A DNA stretch of 64,000 bases from an uncultured Clostridia bacterium (GTDB lineage Bacteria; Bacillota; Clostridia; Lachnospirales; Lachnospiraceae): the NCBI GenBank assembly GCA_947303805.1, contig CAMYZE010000005.1, positions 102,978 through 166,977 on the forward strand. Reading direction: 5' to 3'. The translations under genes and the position numbers were made by a program. Under the pieces are notes generated by a model. It was not told the origin of the DNA, ran no database searches, and saw only the letters and a list, made by a program, of their open reading frames with translations. Positions 1 to 8,422 of the stretch are shown one piece after another. The first letter of the stretch is position 1; the number at the start of each line of letters is the position of its first letter.

Positions 1-352
1 CATGAGGGTCTAATACAAGTACAGGCAACATAGAAGAAAGTGATTGTAAATAAATATGCCCTTCTTTATATATTGAAAAATTGGTAATATCTAGTCCTGT
101 GCTGCTATCAAAGCCATCTTTTTGATAATAGTCATTAAGAATGATCGCATTTTTAAAGTTTGGATCTATAGTAAAAGTCAAGTCAAGCTTTGTAAAATCA
201 TTTTTTATATTATCAAAATTTCCTTTTAATTCATTTACTCTAAAAGTAGTAACTTTTTTCTCATGAAGCCCATTCAAAATCAACTCTATTTCTTTGTCAT
301 CATATTCGCTTTCTTTTAATTTTTCAATTAAAAAATCGTGTGATAAATTCAT
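1..352 (-). CDS. NOL1/NOP2/Sun (RsmF-like) rRNA methyltransferase, N-terminal part
   Basis: The window holds only the first 117 codons; the gene continues past base 1. Translation from the ATG at 350-352 gives a protein starting MNLSHDFLIEKL. It contains the stretch GHIYLQSLSSMLPVLVLDP, which in RsmB/RsmF-type 5-methylcytosine methyltransferases precedes the SAM-binding domain. Such enzymes modify 16S rRNA. The gene begins one base after the recU stop and is the last visible member of the recU-side operon. The catalytic cysteines lie outside the window, so the exact target is unknown. Confidence 0.75.
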   Translation of the reverse strand, partial: MNLSHDFLIEKLKESEYDDKEIELILNGLHEKKVTTFRVNELKGNFDNIKNDFTKLDLTFTIDPNFKNAIILNDYYQKDGFDSSTGLDITNFSIYKEGHIYLQSLSSMLPVLVLDPH

Positions 353-353
353 A

Positions 354-857
354 CTATCTTTCATCAATATCAAACTGTAGTTTGCTCAATATATCTATTT
401 TTATTTTTCCTTTTACATTTATAATATACTTTTCATTAAGCTTTTCAAAAGTGAAATCATTTTTTTTATCCCAGAACTTTTTTAGTTCATTAAATTTCAT
501 ATAATAAACTTTTGACATTTTACTAAAATATATCAATAAAAAAGAAACACCGCCTTGAGCTTCAAAATCCTCCATAAACTCATATTGATGTTTATGGATA
601 TTTGAAAGTGGAAATGTATTAGACTTACATTCCTTAGCGTCAAAGCAAACTGGTATTTCTTGCACAACTCCTAAATAATCTACTGTTGATTTTTTATCAA
701 AGTAGGCTAGAGTTATATGACCTTCCTTATCCATCTTAGTTGGAACTATAGGGGTTGGAATTTTTTGTATTAGGGCAAGTTTTTTTACACGATAGTCAGA
801 TATCGTTCTATTTACCATATCTTCTAATACACTTCCTCTAAGCCCTCTAAGCTTCAT
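354..857 (-). CDS. recU: Holliday junction resolvase RecU
   Basis: RecU cleaves four-way DNA junctions in Firmicutes, acting with RuvAB in recombination and chromosome segregation. The 167-residue product has the family pattern: a basic N-terminus, STVDYLGV with Asp60, and CFDAKECKS with the ExK pair Glu76 and Lys78 of the nuclease core, then FPLSNIHKHQYEFM and GVSFLLIYF. The length is a little short of the Bacillus protein because the N-terminal tail is short. It sits 1 base from each neighbour-side border (rsmF-like gene and trpS), consistent with one transcript. The usual partner gene ponA is not adjacent. Confidence 0.9.
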   Translation of the reverse strand: MKLRGLRGSVLEDMVNRTISDYRVKKLALIQKIPTPIVPTKMDKEGHITLAYFDKKSTVDYLGVVQEIPVCFDAKECKSNTFPLSNIHKHQYEFMEDFEAQGGVSFLLIYFSKMSKVYYMKFNELKKFWDKKNDFTFEKLNEKYIINVKGKIKIDILSKLQFDIDER

Positions 858-858
858 A

Positions 859-1956
859 TTATTTACCTAGTATTTCCTTCCACTCTTTAACAATCTTATC
901 TTTATCAATAAAGTAATCCATATGCATTGCTTTCTTAACTCTTGTAAATGTCGCATCGGTTTTATCTTTTGCCTTTTTAGTTCCTATATTCAAAATATCA
1001 TATACATCAGATAAATTATTCTGCCATTTTTCTCTTTCAGCTCTAAACTTAGATATTTTTTCTTCTAAAATTGATAAAAGAAATTTTTTACATTTGACAT
1101 CACCAAGACCACCTTTTCTATAATGTTCCTTCATCTCATCTAAGTTTTTATAATCTTTTAAATATTCATTAAAATGACTATCCTCGCAAAATACATCTAA
1201 AAAATTGAATACTGCATTCCCTTCTACTTGTCCAGGGTCACTAACATTTAAATGATTAGGGTCAGTATACATAGACATAACTTTATTTTTTAAAGAGTCA
1301 GCAGGCTCAGATAAATAAATACAATTATTGAGAGACTTAGACATCTTCTCTTTTCCATCAAGCCCTTTAAGTCTTGTTGCTTTCTCATTCTTTGGAAGCA
1401 TAATCTCTGGCATTACCAAAGTTTCTCCATATATCGTGTTAAACTTATGAACAATCTCTCTACACTGCTCCAGCATTGGTTTTTGATCTTCACCTACAGG
1501 TACTACATTTGCATCAAATGCAGTTATATCTGCTGCCTGACTTATAGGATAAGTGAAAAATCCAACAGGTAGACCTTCATCACCTTCATTAAATCCTCTC
1601 AGAACCATTTCTGCTTTTACAGTAGGATTTCTTTCAAGTCTAGGCACAGTAACAACATTCATATAATAAAATGTTAGCTCAGTAAGAGCTGGCAGAGCAC
1701 TTTGTATACATATAGTTACTCTATTGGGATCTATTCCTACTGACAAATAATCTAATGCAACTTGAATTATATTATCTCTTATCTTTTTGGGATTATCAAA
1801 ATTATCAGTTAATCCTTGGCCATCGGCAAGCATAACATATATTTCATCAAAACCTTTATCGTTTTGAAGATTTAAACGATTGTTTAATGACCCCACATAA
1901 TGGCCCAAATGTAGTTTACCCGTTGGTCTATCTCCTGTTAATGCTATTTTACCCAT
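859..1956 (-). CDS. trpS: tryptophanyl-tRNA synthetase
   Basis: This class I synthetase charges tRNA-Trp. The ATP-binding HIGH-type motif is HLGH (residues 16-19), and the second signature KMSKS follows GLDGKE. PVGEDQKPMLEQCREI and ERNPTVK are typical tryptophan-site segments. The product, 365 residues, is of the longer TrpRS type with a central insertion. I start at the ATG at 1956 because a GGGGG ribosome-binding sequence lies just upstream and the preceding seven codons (from 1977) are not conserved; with this start it overlaps yraN by 8 bases. No T-box leader is visible since the gene is internal to the operon. Confidence 0.93.
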   Translation of the reverse strand: MGKIALTGDRPTGKLHLGHYVGSLNNRLNLQNDKGFDEIYVMLADGQGLTDNFDNPKKIRDNIIQVALDYLSVGIDPNRVTICIQSALPALTELTFYYMNVVTVPRLERNPTVKAEMVLRGFNEGDEGLPVGFFTYPISQAADITAFDANVVPVGEDQKPMLEQCREIVHKFNTIYGETLVMPEIMLPKNEKATRLKGLDGKEKMSKSLNNCIYLSEPADSLKNKVMSMYTDPNHLNVSDPGQVEGNAVFNFLDVFCEDSHFNEYLKDYKNLDEMKEHYRKGGLGDVKCKKFLLSILEEKISKFRAEREKWQNNLSDVYDILNIGTKKAKDKTDATFTRVKKAMHMDYFIDKDKIVKEWKEILGK

Positions 1957-2308
1957 ATTTTCCCCCAATGAATGCATTTTTAATTAAAGTTATTTCGTCA
2001 CCGTCAATACTAACTACATCAAATCTGCAAGCAGTATTTTGACTAAGTTTATGTGACATTAGATATACTTGTGCAACTTTGTATATTTTCTTTTGTTTAG
2101 ACTTATCTACAGCATAAAACCCTTTTGCTAAGCTATCATTACCTCTGTACTTAACTTCAATAAAACATATATAGCCTTCATTTTTACCTATTAAGTCTAT
2201 TTCACCAATCTTACAATTAAAATTAGTATCTACTATCTGATATCCATTTTCTTCAAGATATTTTTTTGCCTTATTTTCATTAAGTTTTCCAATTTCTCTT
2301 GTGTTCAT
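1949..2308 (-). CDS. yraN: YraN/UPF0102 family predicted endonuclease
   Basis: The 119-residue protein has the restriction-endonuclease-like fold signature of UPF0102: an N-terminal helix with KYLEENGYQIVDTNF, then GEIDLIGKNEG and FIEVKYR, giving the Asp-(E/D)xK arrangement. The biological role of the family is unsettled; a DNA or RNA processing function is assumed. It lies directly after rnhB and before trpS, the order commonly seen in Clostridia (rnhB-yraN), and overlaps the trpS start by 8 bases. Confidence 0.88.
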   Translation of the reverse strand: MNTREIGKLNENKAKKYLEENGYQIVDTNFNCKIGEIDLIGKNEGYICFIEVKYRGNDSLAKGFYAVDKSKQKKIYKVAQVYLMSHKLSQNTACRFDVVSIDGDEITLIKNAFIGGKYG

Positions 2309-2321
2309 TATGATCAGTTCA

Positions 2322-2984
2322 TTATTTATTCAAGAATGATAAAAATGATTTTCTATGAATTTCACATGGGCCTATCTCTTTTAACTTATCCATATGAAAT
2401 CTCGTGCCATAGCCACTGTGCTTTGCAAATCCATATTCTGGATATTTTTTATCATACTCTTCCATCATTTCGTCTCTTGTCACTTTTGCAACTATGCTTG
2501 CAGCCGCAATCGATATCGAAAGTGCATCGCCATGAATTATACTAACTTGTTTAACATCAATATTTTTTATCTTTAAAGCATCTACAAAAAGCAAATTTAT
2601 TTCCTTATCAAATTTATCTCGATACATTGAGTTGGCATTGTCAAAAGCCTCTTTCATAGCTATGTGAGTTGCTTCAAGTATGTTAATTTCATCTATTACC
2701 TTTTCACTCACAATCCCAATACCAAATGCAAATGCTTTTTCTTTAATTTCTTTATAAAGTTCTTCTCTTCTCTTTTTAGAAAGCTTTTTAGAATCATTTA
2801 AGAATAAAATCTCTTTTGATCTATCAAGTACCACACATCCCGCTACTACTGGTCCAGCAAGGGGACCCCTTCCAGCTTCGTCTATGCCGGCAATAATATA
2901 CTCGCTAAACTTATTTTCAAATTCCGACATCTTACTTAGGCGAAGTCGCTCATTATTTATTTTTTCATCACTTAGCTTTTTCAT
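2322..2984 (-). CDS. rnhB: ribonuclease HII
   Basis: RNase HII removes ribonucleotides and RNA from RNA-DNA hybrids. The active-site motif IDEAGRGPLAGPVV places Asp and Glu at residues 35-36; a further acidic residue is in SIVAKVTRDEMMEEY, and the C-terminal HSGYGTRFH and HRKSF segments are family hallmarks. A longer reading frame to 3086 exists, but its first 34 codons are only the translation of a dispersed repeat and a hairpin element, so I begin at ATG 2984 (MKKLSDEK). The gene is separated from rbgA by about 150 bases of repeat DNA. Confidence 0.92.
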   Translation of the reverse strand: MKKLSDEKINNERLRLSKMSEFENKFSEYIIAGIDEAGRGPLAGPVVAGCVVLDRSKEILFLNDSKKLSKKRREELYKEIKEKAFAFGIGIVSEKVIDEINILEATHIAMKEAFDNANSMYRDKFDKEINLLFVDALKIKNIDVKQVSIIHGDALSISIAAASIVAKVTRDEMMEEYDKKYPEYGFAKHSGYGTRFHMDKLKEIGPCEIHRKSFLSFLNK

Positions 2985-2990
2985 ACTTTC

Positions 2991-3013
2991 GGGCTCGCGG
3001 TGCTCGCCCCTAC
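2991..3013 (-). repeat. 23-bp dispersed GTAGGGGCGAG element, copy 1
   Basis: One copy of a short repeat found at gene borders in this window. On the coding strand it reads GTAGGGGCGAG, five bases, CGAGCCC. It lies 6 bases upstream of the rnhB start codon. Other copies are at 23047-23093, 37438-37517, 38477-38527, 55571-55593 and 56871-56893. It resembles REP-type sequences in size and placement. Confidence 0.8.
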
Positions 3014-3029
3014 ATTTACTTATATTTAT

Positions 3030-3121
3030 TTTTAGCCGCAGCATATAGCTAAGAAAACGCTTCGGTTCTATCCATAGGTTACCCACCGGCGTTTTCGTGC
3101 TGTATGCTGCGGCGGATAAAT
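3030..3121. repeat. long imperfect inverted repeat between rbgA and rnhB
   Basis: Arms GCCGCAGCATA (3035-3045) and TATGCTGCGGC (3103-3113) pair exactly, and inside them GAAAACGC (3053-3060) pairs with GCGTTTTC (3089-3096), giving a nested stem with bulges over about 80 bases. There is no T-tract after the stem, so it is not an obvious terminator. It could be a palindromic mobile element or an RNA-processing site within the operon transcript. Confidence 0.7.
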
Positions 3122-3134
3122 AGCATTATATAAG

Positions 3135-3992
3135 TTAATTTTCAAGGCTAATGTTACCAATGAGTCCTTTTCGGAAATCATTAATGATGAGATTCGCCAC
3201 CTTATCGTAGTTTACTCCACCACCTTTTTTAAACGATGCAGTCTTCTCCGCAATCTCATCCATAACTTCTATGGCAGAGCTATTATCATTAACCTTGCTA
3301 AGTTTATATCTTTTTATAAATAAAAAACTATATTTAGAATAAGTTTTATTAATAAACTCATAAGCTAAATCTTGCTTTTCCAATATATCATCATTAATAG
3401 AACCAACCAAAGCAAGATTTAATCCTACATCACTATTTTCAAATTTTTTTACAGTTACACCGGGTGTATCAAGAAGCAATACTTTATCGCTTATCTTTGT
3501 CCATTGCAGTTTTTTTGTAACTCCAGGTGTATTTTCAACTTTATTTACTCTTTTCTTAACATAGGAATTTATAAATGTACTCTTACCTACATTGGGCATT
3601 CCTACTACCATAGCCTTTACAACAGTATTTACAATGCCTTTCTTCTCATTCTTCTCAACTATTTCTTTAGTTAATATATCTAGCTTTTTATCAACTTCTC
3701 TTTTAATATTATTGTTTCTGCTGTCTAAAAACAATATCTCACCATCAAACTCTTTAATAGTTTCTTTCAAAAAGTTCTTTGTAATTTTTTTTAGACATTT
3801 TTCATCTGCTAAATCAACCTTATTTACAATTATGAGCCGCTTCTTATTTCTTATTTCATCATTTAAAAAATTGATTGATGACATTGGGCATCTCGCGTCA
3901 ATAATCTCAATCACTAAATCTACTTCCTTTAAATGTTCTTTAATTTCTCTCCTAGCCTTTGCAATATGGCCAGGATACCATTCAATCTTCAT
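3135..3992 (-). CDS. rbgA: ribosome biogenesis GTPase RbgA (YlqF)
   Basis: RbgA is a circularly permuted GTPase needed for late assembly of the 50S subunit. The permuted order is visible: the G4 motif NKVD (57-60) precedes the G1 P-loop GMPNVGKS (131-138) and G3 DTPG (175-178). The N-terminus MKIEWYPGHIAKARREI is the family start and fixes the start codon. A C-terminal helical domain follows. It shares one base with the end of lepB, and lies in the conserved lepB-rbgA-rnhB order. Confidence 0.94.
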   Translation of the reverse strand: MKIEWYPGHIAKARREIKEHLKEVDLVIEIIDARCPMSSINFLNDEIRNKKRLIIVNKVDLADEKCLKKITKNFLKETIKEFDGEILFLDSRNNNIKREVDKKLDILTKEIVEKNEKKGIVNTVVKAMVVGMPNVGKSTFINSYVKKRVNKVENTPGVTKKLQWTKISDKVLLLDTPGVTVKKFENSDVGLNLALVGSINDDILEKQDLAYEFINKTYSKYSFLFIKRYKLSKVNDNSSAIEVMDEIAEKTASFKKGGGVNYDKVANLIINDFRKGLIGNISLEN

Positions 3993-4483
3993 TATCTAAT
4001 TATAAACCAGACCTTGCCAATTATATCATCTCTTGCTATATTGCCAACATCTGCAAATCTTGAATCTTTTGAGCTGTCTAAATTATCACCCAAAACATAG
4101 TATTCATTTTCGCCAAGTTTTACATTTTGCTCAATATTTGACGACAATGAGTTTTTTAAATCTTCAGACTCTATCTGAATGTCATCAATATAAAAATTCC
4201 CATTGCTAATGGTTATAGTTTCACCAGGCAAACCATATATTCTTTTGATGCTTTCCTGACCATTATTATAAAATGCTATTACATCTTGCTTGTCGAGAGG
4301 AAAAATAGTTTTGTAAAGTCTATTTACCAAAACTATATTGCCATCATTTATATATGGTGCCATACTAAAACCTTGCTGCAAAACTTGACCAAAGAATAAA
4401 TAACTGACTGTAAATGCTAAAGCCACAGCAAAAACTATATCTGCAATTAGTCTGCAAACTTTTATTACAAAGCTTTCGTCCAA
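3992..4483 (-). CDS. lepB: signal peptidase I
   Basis: A membrane serine protease that removes signal peptides from secreted proteins. One transmembrane helix spans roughly residues 12-32. The catalytic Ser40 lies in GFSMAPY and the general base Lys80 in SIKRIYGLPGE; the box GDNLDSSKDSR is present. At 163 residues it is a typical compact Gram-positive type. It begins directly after the rplS stop codon, so translation is probably coupled. The exported proteins in this window (the glucosaminidase, the cohesin-like protein, the two surface proteins at the right edge) are plausible substrates. Confidence 0.94.
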   Translation of the reverse strand: MDESFVIKVCRLIADIVFAVALAFTVSYLFFGQVLQQGFSMAPYINDGNIVLVNRLYKTIFPLDKQDVIAFYNNGQESIKRIYGLPGETITISNGNFYIDDIQIESEDLKNSLSSNIEQNVKLGENEYYVLGDNLDSSKDSRFADVGNIARDDIIGKVWFIIR

Positions 4484-4849
4484 TTATGCTTGTGCATCCT
4501 CAACATTCATATTTTCTTTTACTTTGGCAGCCTTGCCAATTCTTTCTCTCAAATAGTTAAGTTTAGCTCTTCTAGCCTTACCTTTTCTAACGACTTCAAC
4601 CTTAACTACCATTGGACTATTTATTGGGAAAGTTTTCTCAACTCCTACGCCATTAGAGTTCTTTCTTACAGTAAATGTCTCTCTATTGCCGCCTCCTTGT
4701 CTTTTCAAAACTACCCCTTCATAAATTTGTACTCTTTCTTTTTCGCCTTCACGAATCAAATTGTGTACCTTTACGCTATCACCAACATTGAACTCAAGTT
4801 TTTCTTTTCTTAGTGTAGCCTGTTCAATCTCTTTTACTTTAGAATTCAT
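4484..4849 (-). CDS. rplS: 50S ribosomal protein L19
   Basis: L19 sits at the 30S-50S interface. The product contains the family core [20 protein letters not shown], then [29 protein letters not shown] and the basic [11 protein letters not shown]. It has a normal N-terminus and about 10 extra residues at the acidic C-terminus. A good ribosome-binding site (TAGGAGG) precedes the ATG at 4849. The gene lies between trmD and lepB as in most Firmicutes. Confidence 0.96.
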   Translation of the reverse strand: MNSKVKEIEQATLRKEKLEFNVGDSVKVHNLIREGEKERVQIYEGVVLKRQGGGNRETFTVRKNSNGVGVEKTFPINSPMVVKVEVVRKGKARRAKLNYLRERIGKAAKVKENMNVEDAQA

Positions 4850-4858
4850 ATTATCCTC

Positions 4859-5554
4859 CTAAACTTTATCTTTCAAATATTTTTCATATAAATCAGGTCT
4901 ATTTTTCTTTGTAATTTCTATTGCTTGATCTAGTTGCCACTTAGCAACTTTTTTATGGTCTCCGCTTAATAGTATGTCTGGAACTGTAAGTCCTTCATAT
5001 TCATAAGGTCTTGTGTACTGTGGGTATTCAAGTAAGTTATTCATAAAAGATTCTTCATTTGTGGATTCATCATTTGACAACACGCCTTTTACAAATCTAG
5101 CCACTGTATCTATAACAACCATCGCCGGAAGTTCTCCACCAGTAAGAACATAATCACCTATAGATATCTCTTCAGCATCAATAAGTTTAAGTGCTCTCTC
5201 ATCAACCCCTTCATAATGTCCACATAAGATATTAAATTCACTATTTTTAGACATTTCGATTGCCATGTTCTGGTTAAATGTTTTGCCCTTAGGTGACATA
5301 TAATAAGTTTTAATTCCGCTTTTGCCATCCATGACTTTCCGATAACAATCATATATTGGTTGAGCCATCATCAACATGCCATTTCCGCCTCCATATACTT
5401 CGTCATCTACAGAGTTAGCTCTTTGTTTTGTAAAATCTCTAATGTTAAAAATATTGATTTTTATTAAACCCTTATCAACTGCTTTTCCTATAAGGCTTTC
5501 CCTCATAAAGTCATTAAACATGTCAGGGAAGAGTGTCATTATATTAACTTTCAA
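4859..5554 (-). CDS. trmD: tRNA (guanine-37-N1) methyltransferase
   Basis: TrmD methylates G37 next to the anticodon of tRNAs such as those for Pro and Leu, preventing frameshifts. The trefoil-knot SAM site is clear in CGHYEGVDERAL and ISIGDYVLTGGELPA. The N-terminus MKVNIMTLFPDMF is family-typical. At 231 residues the length is normal. It overlaps the rimM stop by 4 bases. The tRNA-Pro(TGG) gene at 8423 is a natural substrate. Confidence 0.96.
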   Translation of the reverse strand: MKVNIMTLFPDMFNDFMRESLIGKAVDKGLIKINIFNIRDFTKQRANSVDDEVYGGGNGMLMMAQPIYDCYRKVMDGKSGIKTYYMSPKGKTFNQNMAIEMSKNSEFNILCGHYEGVDERALKLIDAEEISIGDYVLTGGELPAMVVIDTVARFVKGVLSNDESTNEESFMNNLLEYPQYTRPYEYEGLTVPDILLSGDHKKVAKWQLDQAIEITKKNRPDLYEKYLKDKV

Positions 5555-6075
5555 ATCAGACCTTCTATTGTTTTAATTTTAATTATAGAGTTTTCAATAT
5601 CTACTTTTTCTACAAAATCAGAAACCATTGGTATTAATAAATCTTTTTTGTCATAGTCAACAACTAATATGCTATTTGCCTTAGTAGTCATAATATCTTT
5701 CACATTTCCAATAAGTTCATCATCTTTAAAACATTTTAGCCCAATAAGATCCATAATAAAATACTCATTTACTTCTAGTTTTACTGCATCAGCTCTACTT
5801 ATATAGATATTCTGACCAATTAGTTTTGTAGAATCTTCTATCTTGTCAAAACCTTTAATTTTCAGAATGCACGTGTTTTTTATATACTTAACGCCTTCCG
5901 ATATATATATAGGCTTGTCGCAAAACATAGAATCTTTTGCATCTTCGTTATCAACTATATAAAACTTGTTTAGATCATCGAATCTTTTTATATCATCAGT
6001 AGTTGGAAATATTTTTACTTCACCTTTTATTCCATGAAGTGATATTATCTTGCCAATTCTCAAAAAGTTTCTCAT
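5551..6075 (-). CDS. rimM: 16S rRNA processing / ribosome maturation factor RimM
   Basis: RimM binds S19 and helps mature the 30S head. The N-terminal barrel begins RIGKIISLHGIKGEVKIFPTT, and the C-terminal PRC-barrel contains YFIMDLIGLKC and ANSILVVDYDKKDLLIPMV. The length of 174 residues is normal. Start and stop overlap those of khpA and trmD by 4 bases each, a sign of translational coupling. Confidence 0.94.
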   Translation of the reverse strand: MRNFLRIGKIISLHGIKGEVKIFPTTDDIKRFDDLNKFYIVDNEDAKDSMFCDKPIYISEGVKYIKNTCILKIKGFDKIEDSTKLIGQNIYISRADAVKLEVNEYFIMDLIGLKCFKDDELIGNVKDIMTTKANSILVVDYDKKDLLIPMVSDFVEKVDIENSIIKIKTIEGLI

Positions 6076-6299
6076 CTTATGTCTACTACTACTTTCACAT
6101 CTCTAATGGTAGCTATAGCCCCCATTATCGCCCTTATACTTTTTGCAATTTTACCTTCGTGTCCGATTACCTTGCCAAAATCATCTTTATCAACTTGCAC
6201 TGTATACCTTATAAAATTGCCGTCTTTTTCTTCTTTGATATTAACTTGATCTTTTTTTACGACTAACTCTTTTACAATGTATTCTAAAATATCTTTCAT
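6072..6299 (-). CDS. khpA: KH-domain RNA-binding protein KhpA (YlqC)
   Basis: A 75-residue single KH domain protein. The RNA-binding GxxG loop is GHEGKIAKSIR in the sequence FGKVIGHEG. KhpA pairs with KhpB (Jag) in Firmicutes to bind many RNAs and influence cell elongation. It lies between rpsP and rimM, the conserved place, overlapping rimM by 4 bases. Confidence 0.92.
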   Translation of the reverse strand: MKDILEYIVKELVVKKDQVNIKEEKDGNFIRYTVQVDKDDFGKVIGHEGKIAKSIRAIMGAIATIRDVKVVVDIR

Positions 6300-6308
6300 A
6301 TAGTCACC

Positions 6309-6554
6309 TTATTTGGTAATACCGGTTGCCTTGAGAAGTTTGCCAACTGTTTCAGTTGGCTTAGCTCCATTATTTAACCACTTCTTGCAAGCCTCAGCAT
6401 CAATTTTGATTTCAGATGGATCTTTATAAGGATTATAATAACCTATTTCCTCAATAAATCTTCCATTTCTTGGGTAATGCGAATCAGCAACAACTACTCT
6501 GTAAAAAGCATTATGTGCATGTCCCAATTTCTTTAAGCGAATTTTTACAGCCAT
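6309..6554 (-). CDS. rpsP: 30S ribosomal protein S16
   Basis: The product starts [25 protein letters not shown] and contains [11 protein letters not shown], the full S16 signature. At 81 residues it is the usual length for Clostridia. It is the second gene of the operon begun by ylxM and directly follows it. Confidence 0.97.
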   Translation of the reverse strand: MAVKIRLKKLGHAHNAFYRVVVADSHYPRNGRFIEEIGYYNPYKDPSEIKIDAEACKKWLNNGAKPTETVGKLLKATGITK

Positions 6555-6890
6555 TTAATTATTTCCTCCTTTTGAAGTTTTTTTAATGATTTTATTTGAT
6601 AAACTAATTATCTGCTTATTATCACCAGCAAGATTTTTAATTTCAATTGCCAGTCTTTCAATATCTTTAAACCTTATACTTAGTTCTAATTTCTTGTCAA
6701 TTTCATTAAGCTTTTTATCAGCGTTTTTAAATAAGTCATACGCAGCTTGCCTTGACATATTCAATTCTTCGCCAATCTCAGTAAAAGACAAATCATCGTT
6801 GACATGATACTCATATACAATTTGTTGGTTTTTGCTTAATACCCCACCATACAAATCATAAAGTATAGATTTGTTAAATATTTCTTCCAT
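6555..6890 (-). CDS. ylxM: YlxM/UPF0122 family DNA-binding protein
   Basis: A small helix-turn-helix protein; SFTEIGEELNMSRQAAYDLFKNADKKL is the sigma-70-region-4-like HTH of UPF0122. YlxM is normally encoded just before ffh and modulates signal recognition particle activity. Here ffh is absent and rpsP follows directly. I start at ATG 6890 (MEEIFNKSILYDLYGG); an upstream in-frame start at 6935 would lie inside the -10 region of the operon promoter and cannot be transcribed from it. Confidence 0.88.
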   Translation of the reverse strand: MEEIFNKSILYDLYGGVLSKNQQIVYEYHVNDDLSFTEIGEELNMSRQAAYDLFKNADKKLNEIDKKLELSIRFKDIERLAIEIKNLAGDNKQIISLSNKIIKKTSKGGNN

Positions 6891-6897
6891 AAGCAGT

Positions 6898-6923
6898 AAA
6901 AAAGTCCGCAAAGTCGCGGACTT
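6898..6923 (-). terminator. hairpin with T-run at the ylxM leader / end of the upstream gene
   Basis: On the minus strand AAGTCCGC pairs with GCGGACTT around a 6-base loop and is followed by TTTTTT, a classic intrinsic terminator. It would stop readthrough from the FMN-binding gene. It also lies at or just after the start point of the ylxM promoter at 6926-6954, so every ylxM operon transcript should begin with this stem. Confidence 0.75.
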
Positions 6924-6925
6924 AT

Positions 6926-6954
6926 ATATTACCATGTATGTTTTAATCTGTCAA
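6926..6954 (-). promoter_or_regulatory. sigma-A promoter of the ylxM-rpsP-rplS operon
   Basis: TTGACA (complement of 6949-6954), a 17-base spacer, and TAATAT (6926-6931). It drives the translation-gene operon and makes the leader start in the hairpin at 6898-6923. Confidence 0.8.
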
Positions 6955-6972
6955 GTATTTTTCTTGGCAGGT

Positions 6973-8349
6973 CTAGCCAGCACTAATTTTTGTTGCATCT
7001 ACATAGGCTCTTGAAATCAAGTCTATAAACTCAATAAAATCTATACTTTTTAAATCTTTAAATGCTGCATTTGGCTTGGCCATTCCCTTGTCATCAGTAA
7101 ACTCTGATATAAGTGTGAGCATATTATCAATTGAATTGCCTTTCATAAACTCACCTAAAGTATTAAGTTGTAGTTTCATTTCATATCTTGGAAAATCGAT
7201 TTTAGTGTATTTTGAAGTATTGGCTAATTCATTTAAAGTATAAATTTCTTTTTCGCGACTTCCTAAAATCTTACCATTGTTCATAAGAGTAACTGTATTA
7301 ACCACATTGTCAAACATACAAGAACTAATAACCTTTGTCTTATCAGTAGTAATTAAACAATAATTTGAAATAAAATTTACTCTCCCATTTTCAGTCTCAG
7401 TAGAATCTATTATATCTCGTTTCTTAAGAATCTTATTGACAGATAATCCCAAAGTATCACCCTGACTAGCGCCGATGAATCTAGAATTATCTATTGCATT
7501 TTCAAGTGCATGTATAAGCGGTGCATAACCTTTTTTCCCTATAAATCTACTCTTTATTTCTTCAAAATGTCTATAGGTAAGTACTTGCTTCTCAAAGTCA
7601 AACATATTAACATAATTTCCGTCATTAATCATTCCATTAAATCCTTGTTTTGACTTATCAGAAGTAAATACATATGCCTTTGCACCACCTGTAGGTATTT
7701 TGCCAAATCTATCAAAACTAATATTACTTACGATATGATCGAATTTAACCTGTTCAATTCTATTGTTCTCATTTAATACTACAGCACAAATATATTCATG
7801 TGTAAGGAGATTTCCATTGCGATTGTAGTCGGCATCTTGGAAAGTATTCATCACATATCCTCCGATACCAGATTTAAAACCCTCACGATTTACAACTGTT
7901 CTTTCGATAGCATACTGTACATCAGGCTCCGACAATGAAATTTTTTCAGTTTTATCTTCTACTTCTTTTACAACTGATGTGGACAAAAGTGATGAAATAA
8001 TACTCCTATATGTATTTGATGTATCAGTAGCTCCAGTTACTACATCTATCTCATCAGCATTTTGTTTATCAAGCGAACTATCAATTAATTTTTGTAAAGC
8101 TTGTATAGCTACGTCGCTATTACTATGCTCAGTAACTACAACTTCCTTAATAGTGCCAGAACTATCTACCTTAATTTTAAGTCCAATTCTACCCTTTTGA
8201 CCTTCAGCTGAGCCGTATAAGTACTCTCCATTATTGCCACCTAAATATAATTCTCTACTAATAAGATTATAAATACTCTGGTTAAAAGTTATATAAAATG
8301 CCGAAATGGCCATAAATATCATTAGTATGATTATACTACTCTTTTTCAT
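6973..8349 (-). CDS. membrane-anchored FMN-binding domain protein
   Basis: The 458-residue protein has an N-terminal membrane segment (about 5-27) and an FMN-binding domain (about 45-125) that ends in EIDVVTGATDTSNTYRSI, matching the D-x-(S/T)GA(S/T)-x-(S/T) site at which FMN is attached through phosphate in RnfG/NqrC-like proteins. The remaining 300 residues are a second, extracytoplasmic region I do not recognise. A role in electron transfer across or outside the membrane is inferred. It is a single gene, followed by the hairpin at 6898-6923, and is divergent from the tRNA-Pro gene. Confidence 0.75.
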   Translation of the reverse strand: MKKSSIIILMIFMAISAFYITFNQSIYNLISRELYLGGNNGEYLYGSAEGQKGRIGLKIKVDSSGTIKEVVVTEHSNSDVAIQALQKLIDSSLDKQNADEIDVVTGATDTSNTYRSIISSLLSTSVVKEVEDKTEKISLSEPDVQYAIERTVVNREGFKSGIGGYVMNTFQDADYNRNGNLLTHEYICAVVLNENNRIEQVKFDHIVSNISFDRFGKIPTGGAKAYVFTSDKSKQGFNGMINDGNYVNMFDFEKQVLTYRHFEEIKSRFIGKKGYAPLIHALENAIDNSRFIGASQGDTLGLSVNKILKKRDIIDSTETENGRVNFISNYCLITTDKTKVISSCMFDNVVNTVTLMNNGKILGSREKEIYTLNELANTSKYTKIDFPRYEMKLQLNTLGEFMKGNSIDNMLTLISEFTDDKGMAKPNAAFKDLKSIDFIEFIDLISRAYVDATKISAG

Positions 8350-8382
8350 TTAAAACCCCTTAAATATATAATTTATATTCAT

Positions 8383-8411
8383 TTGACTTTTTTTAATACT
8401 TATGCTAATAT
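8383..8411 (+). promoter_or_regulatory. promoter of tRNA-Pro
   Basis: TTGACT (8383-8388), 17-base spacer, TAATAT (8406-8411), 11 bases before the mature tRNA start. Confidence 0.8.
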
Positions 8412-8422
8412 TATAAGGCTCG

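Noticed and set aside
2985..3086. Extended N-terminus of rnhB
   Set aside because: The added residues come from the dispersed repeat and hairpin; ATG 2984 fits the family.
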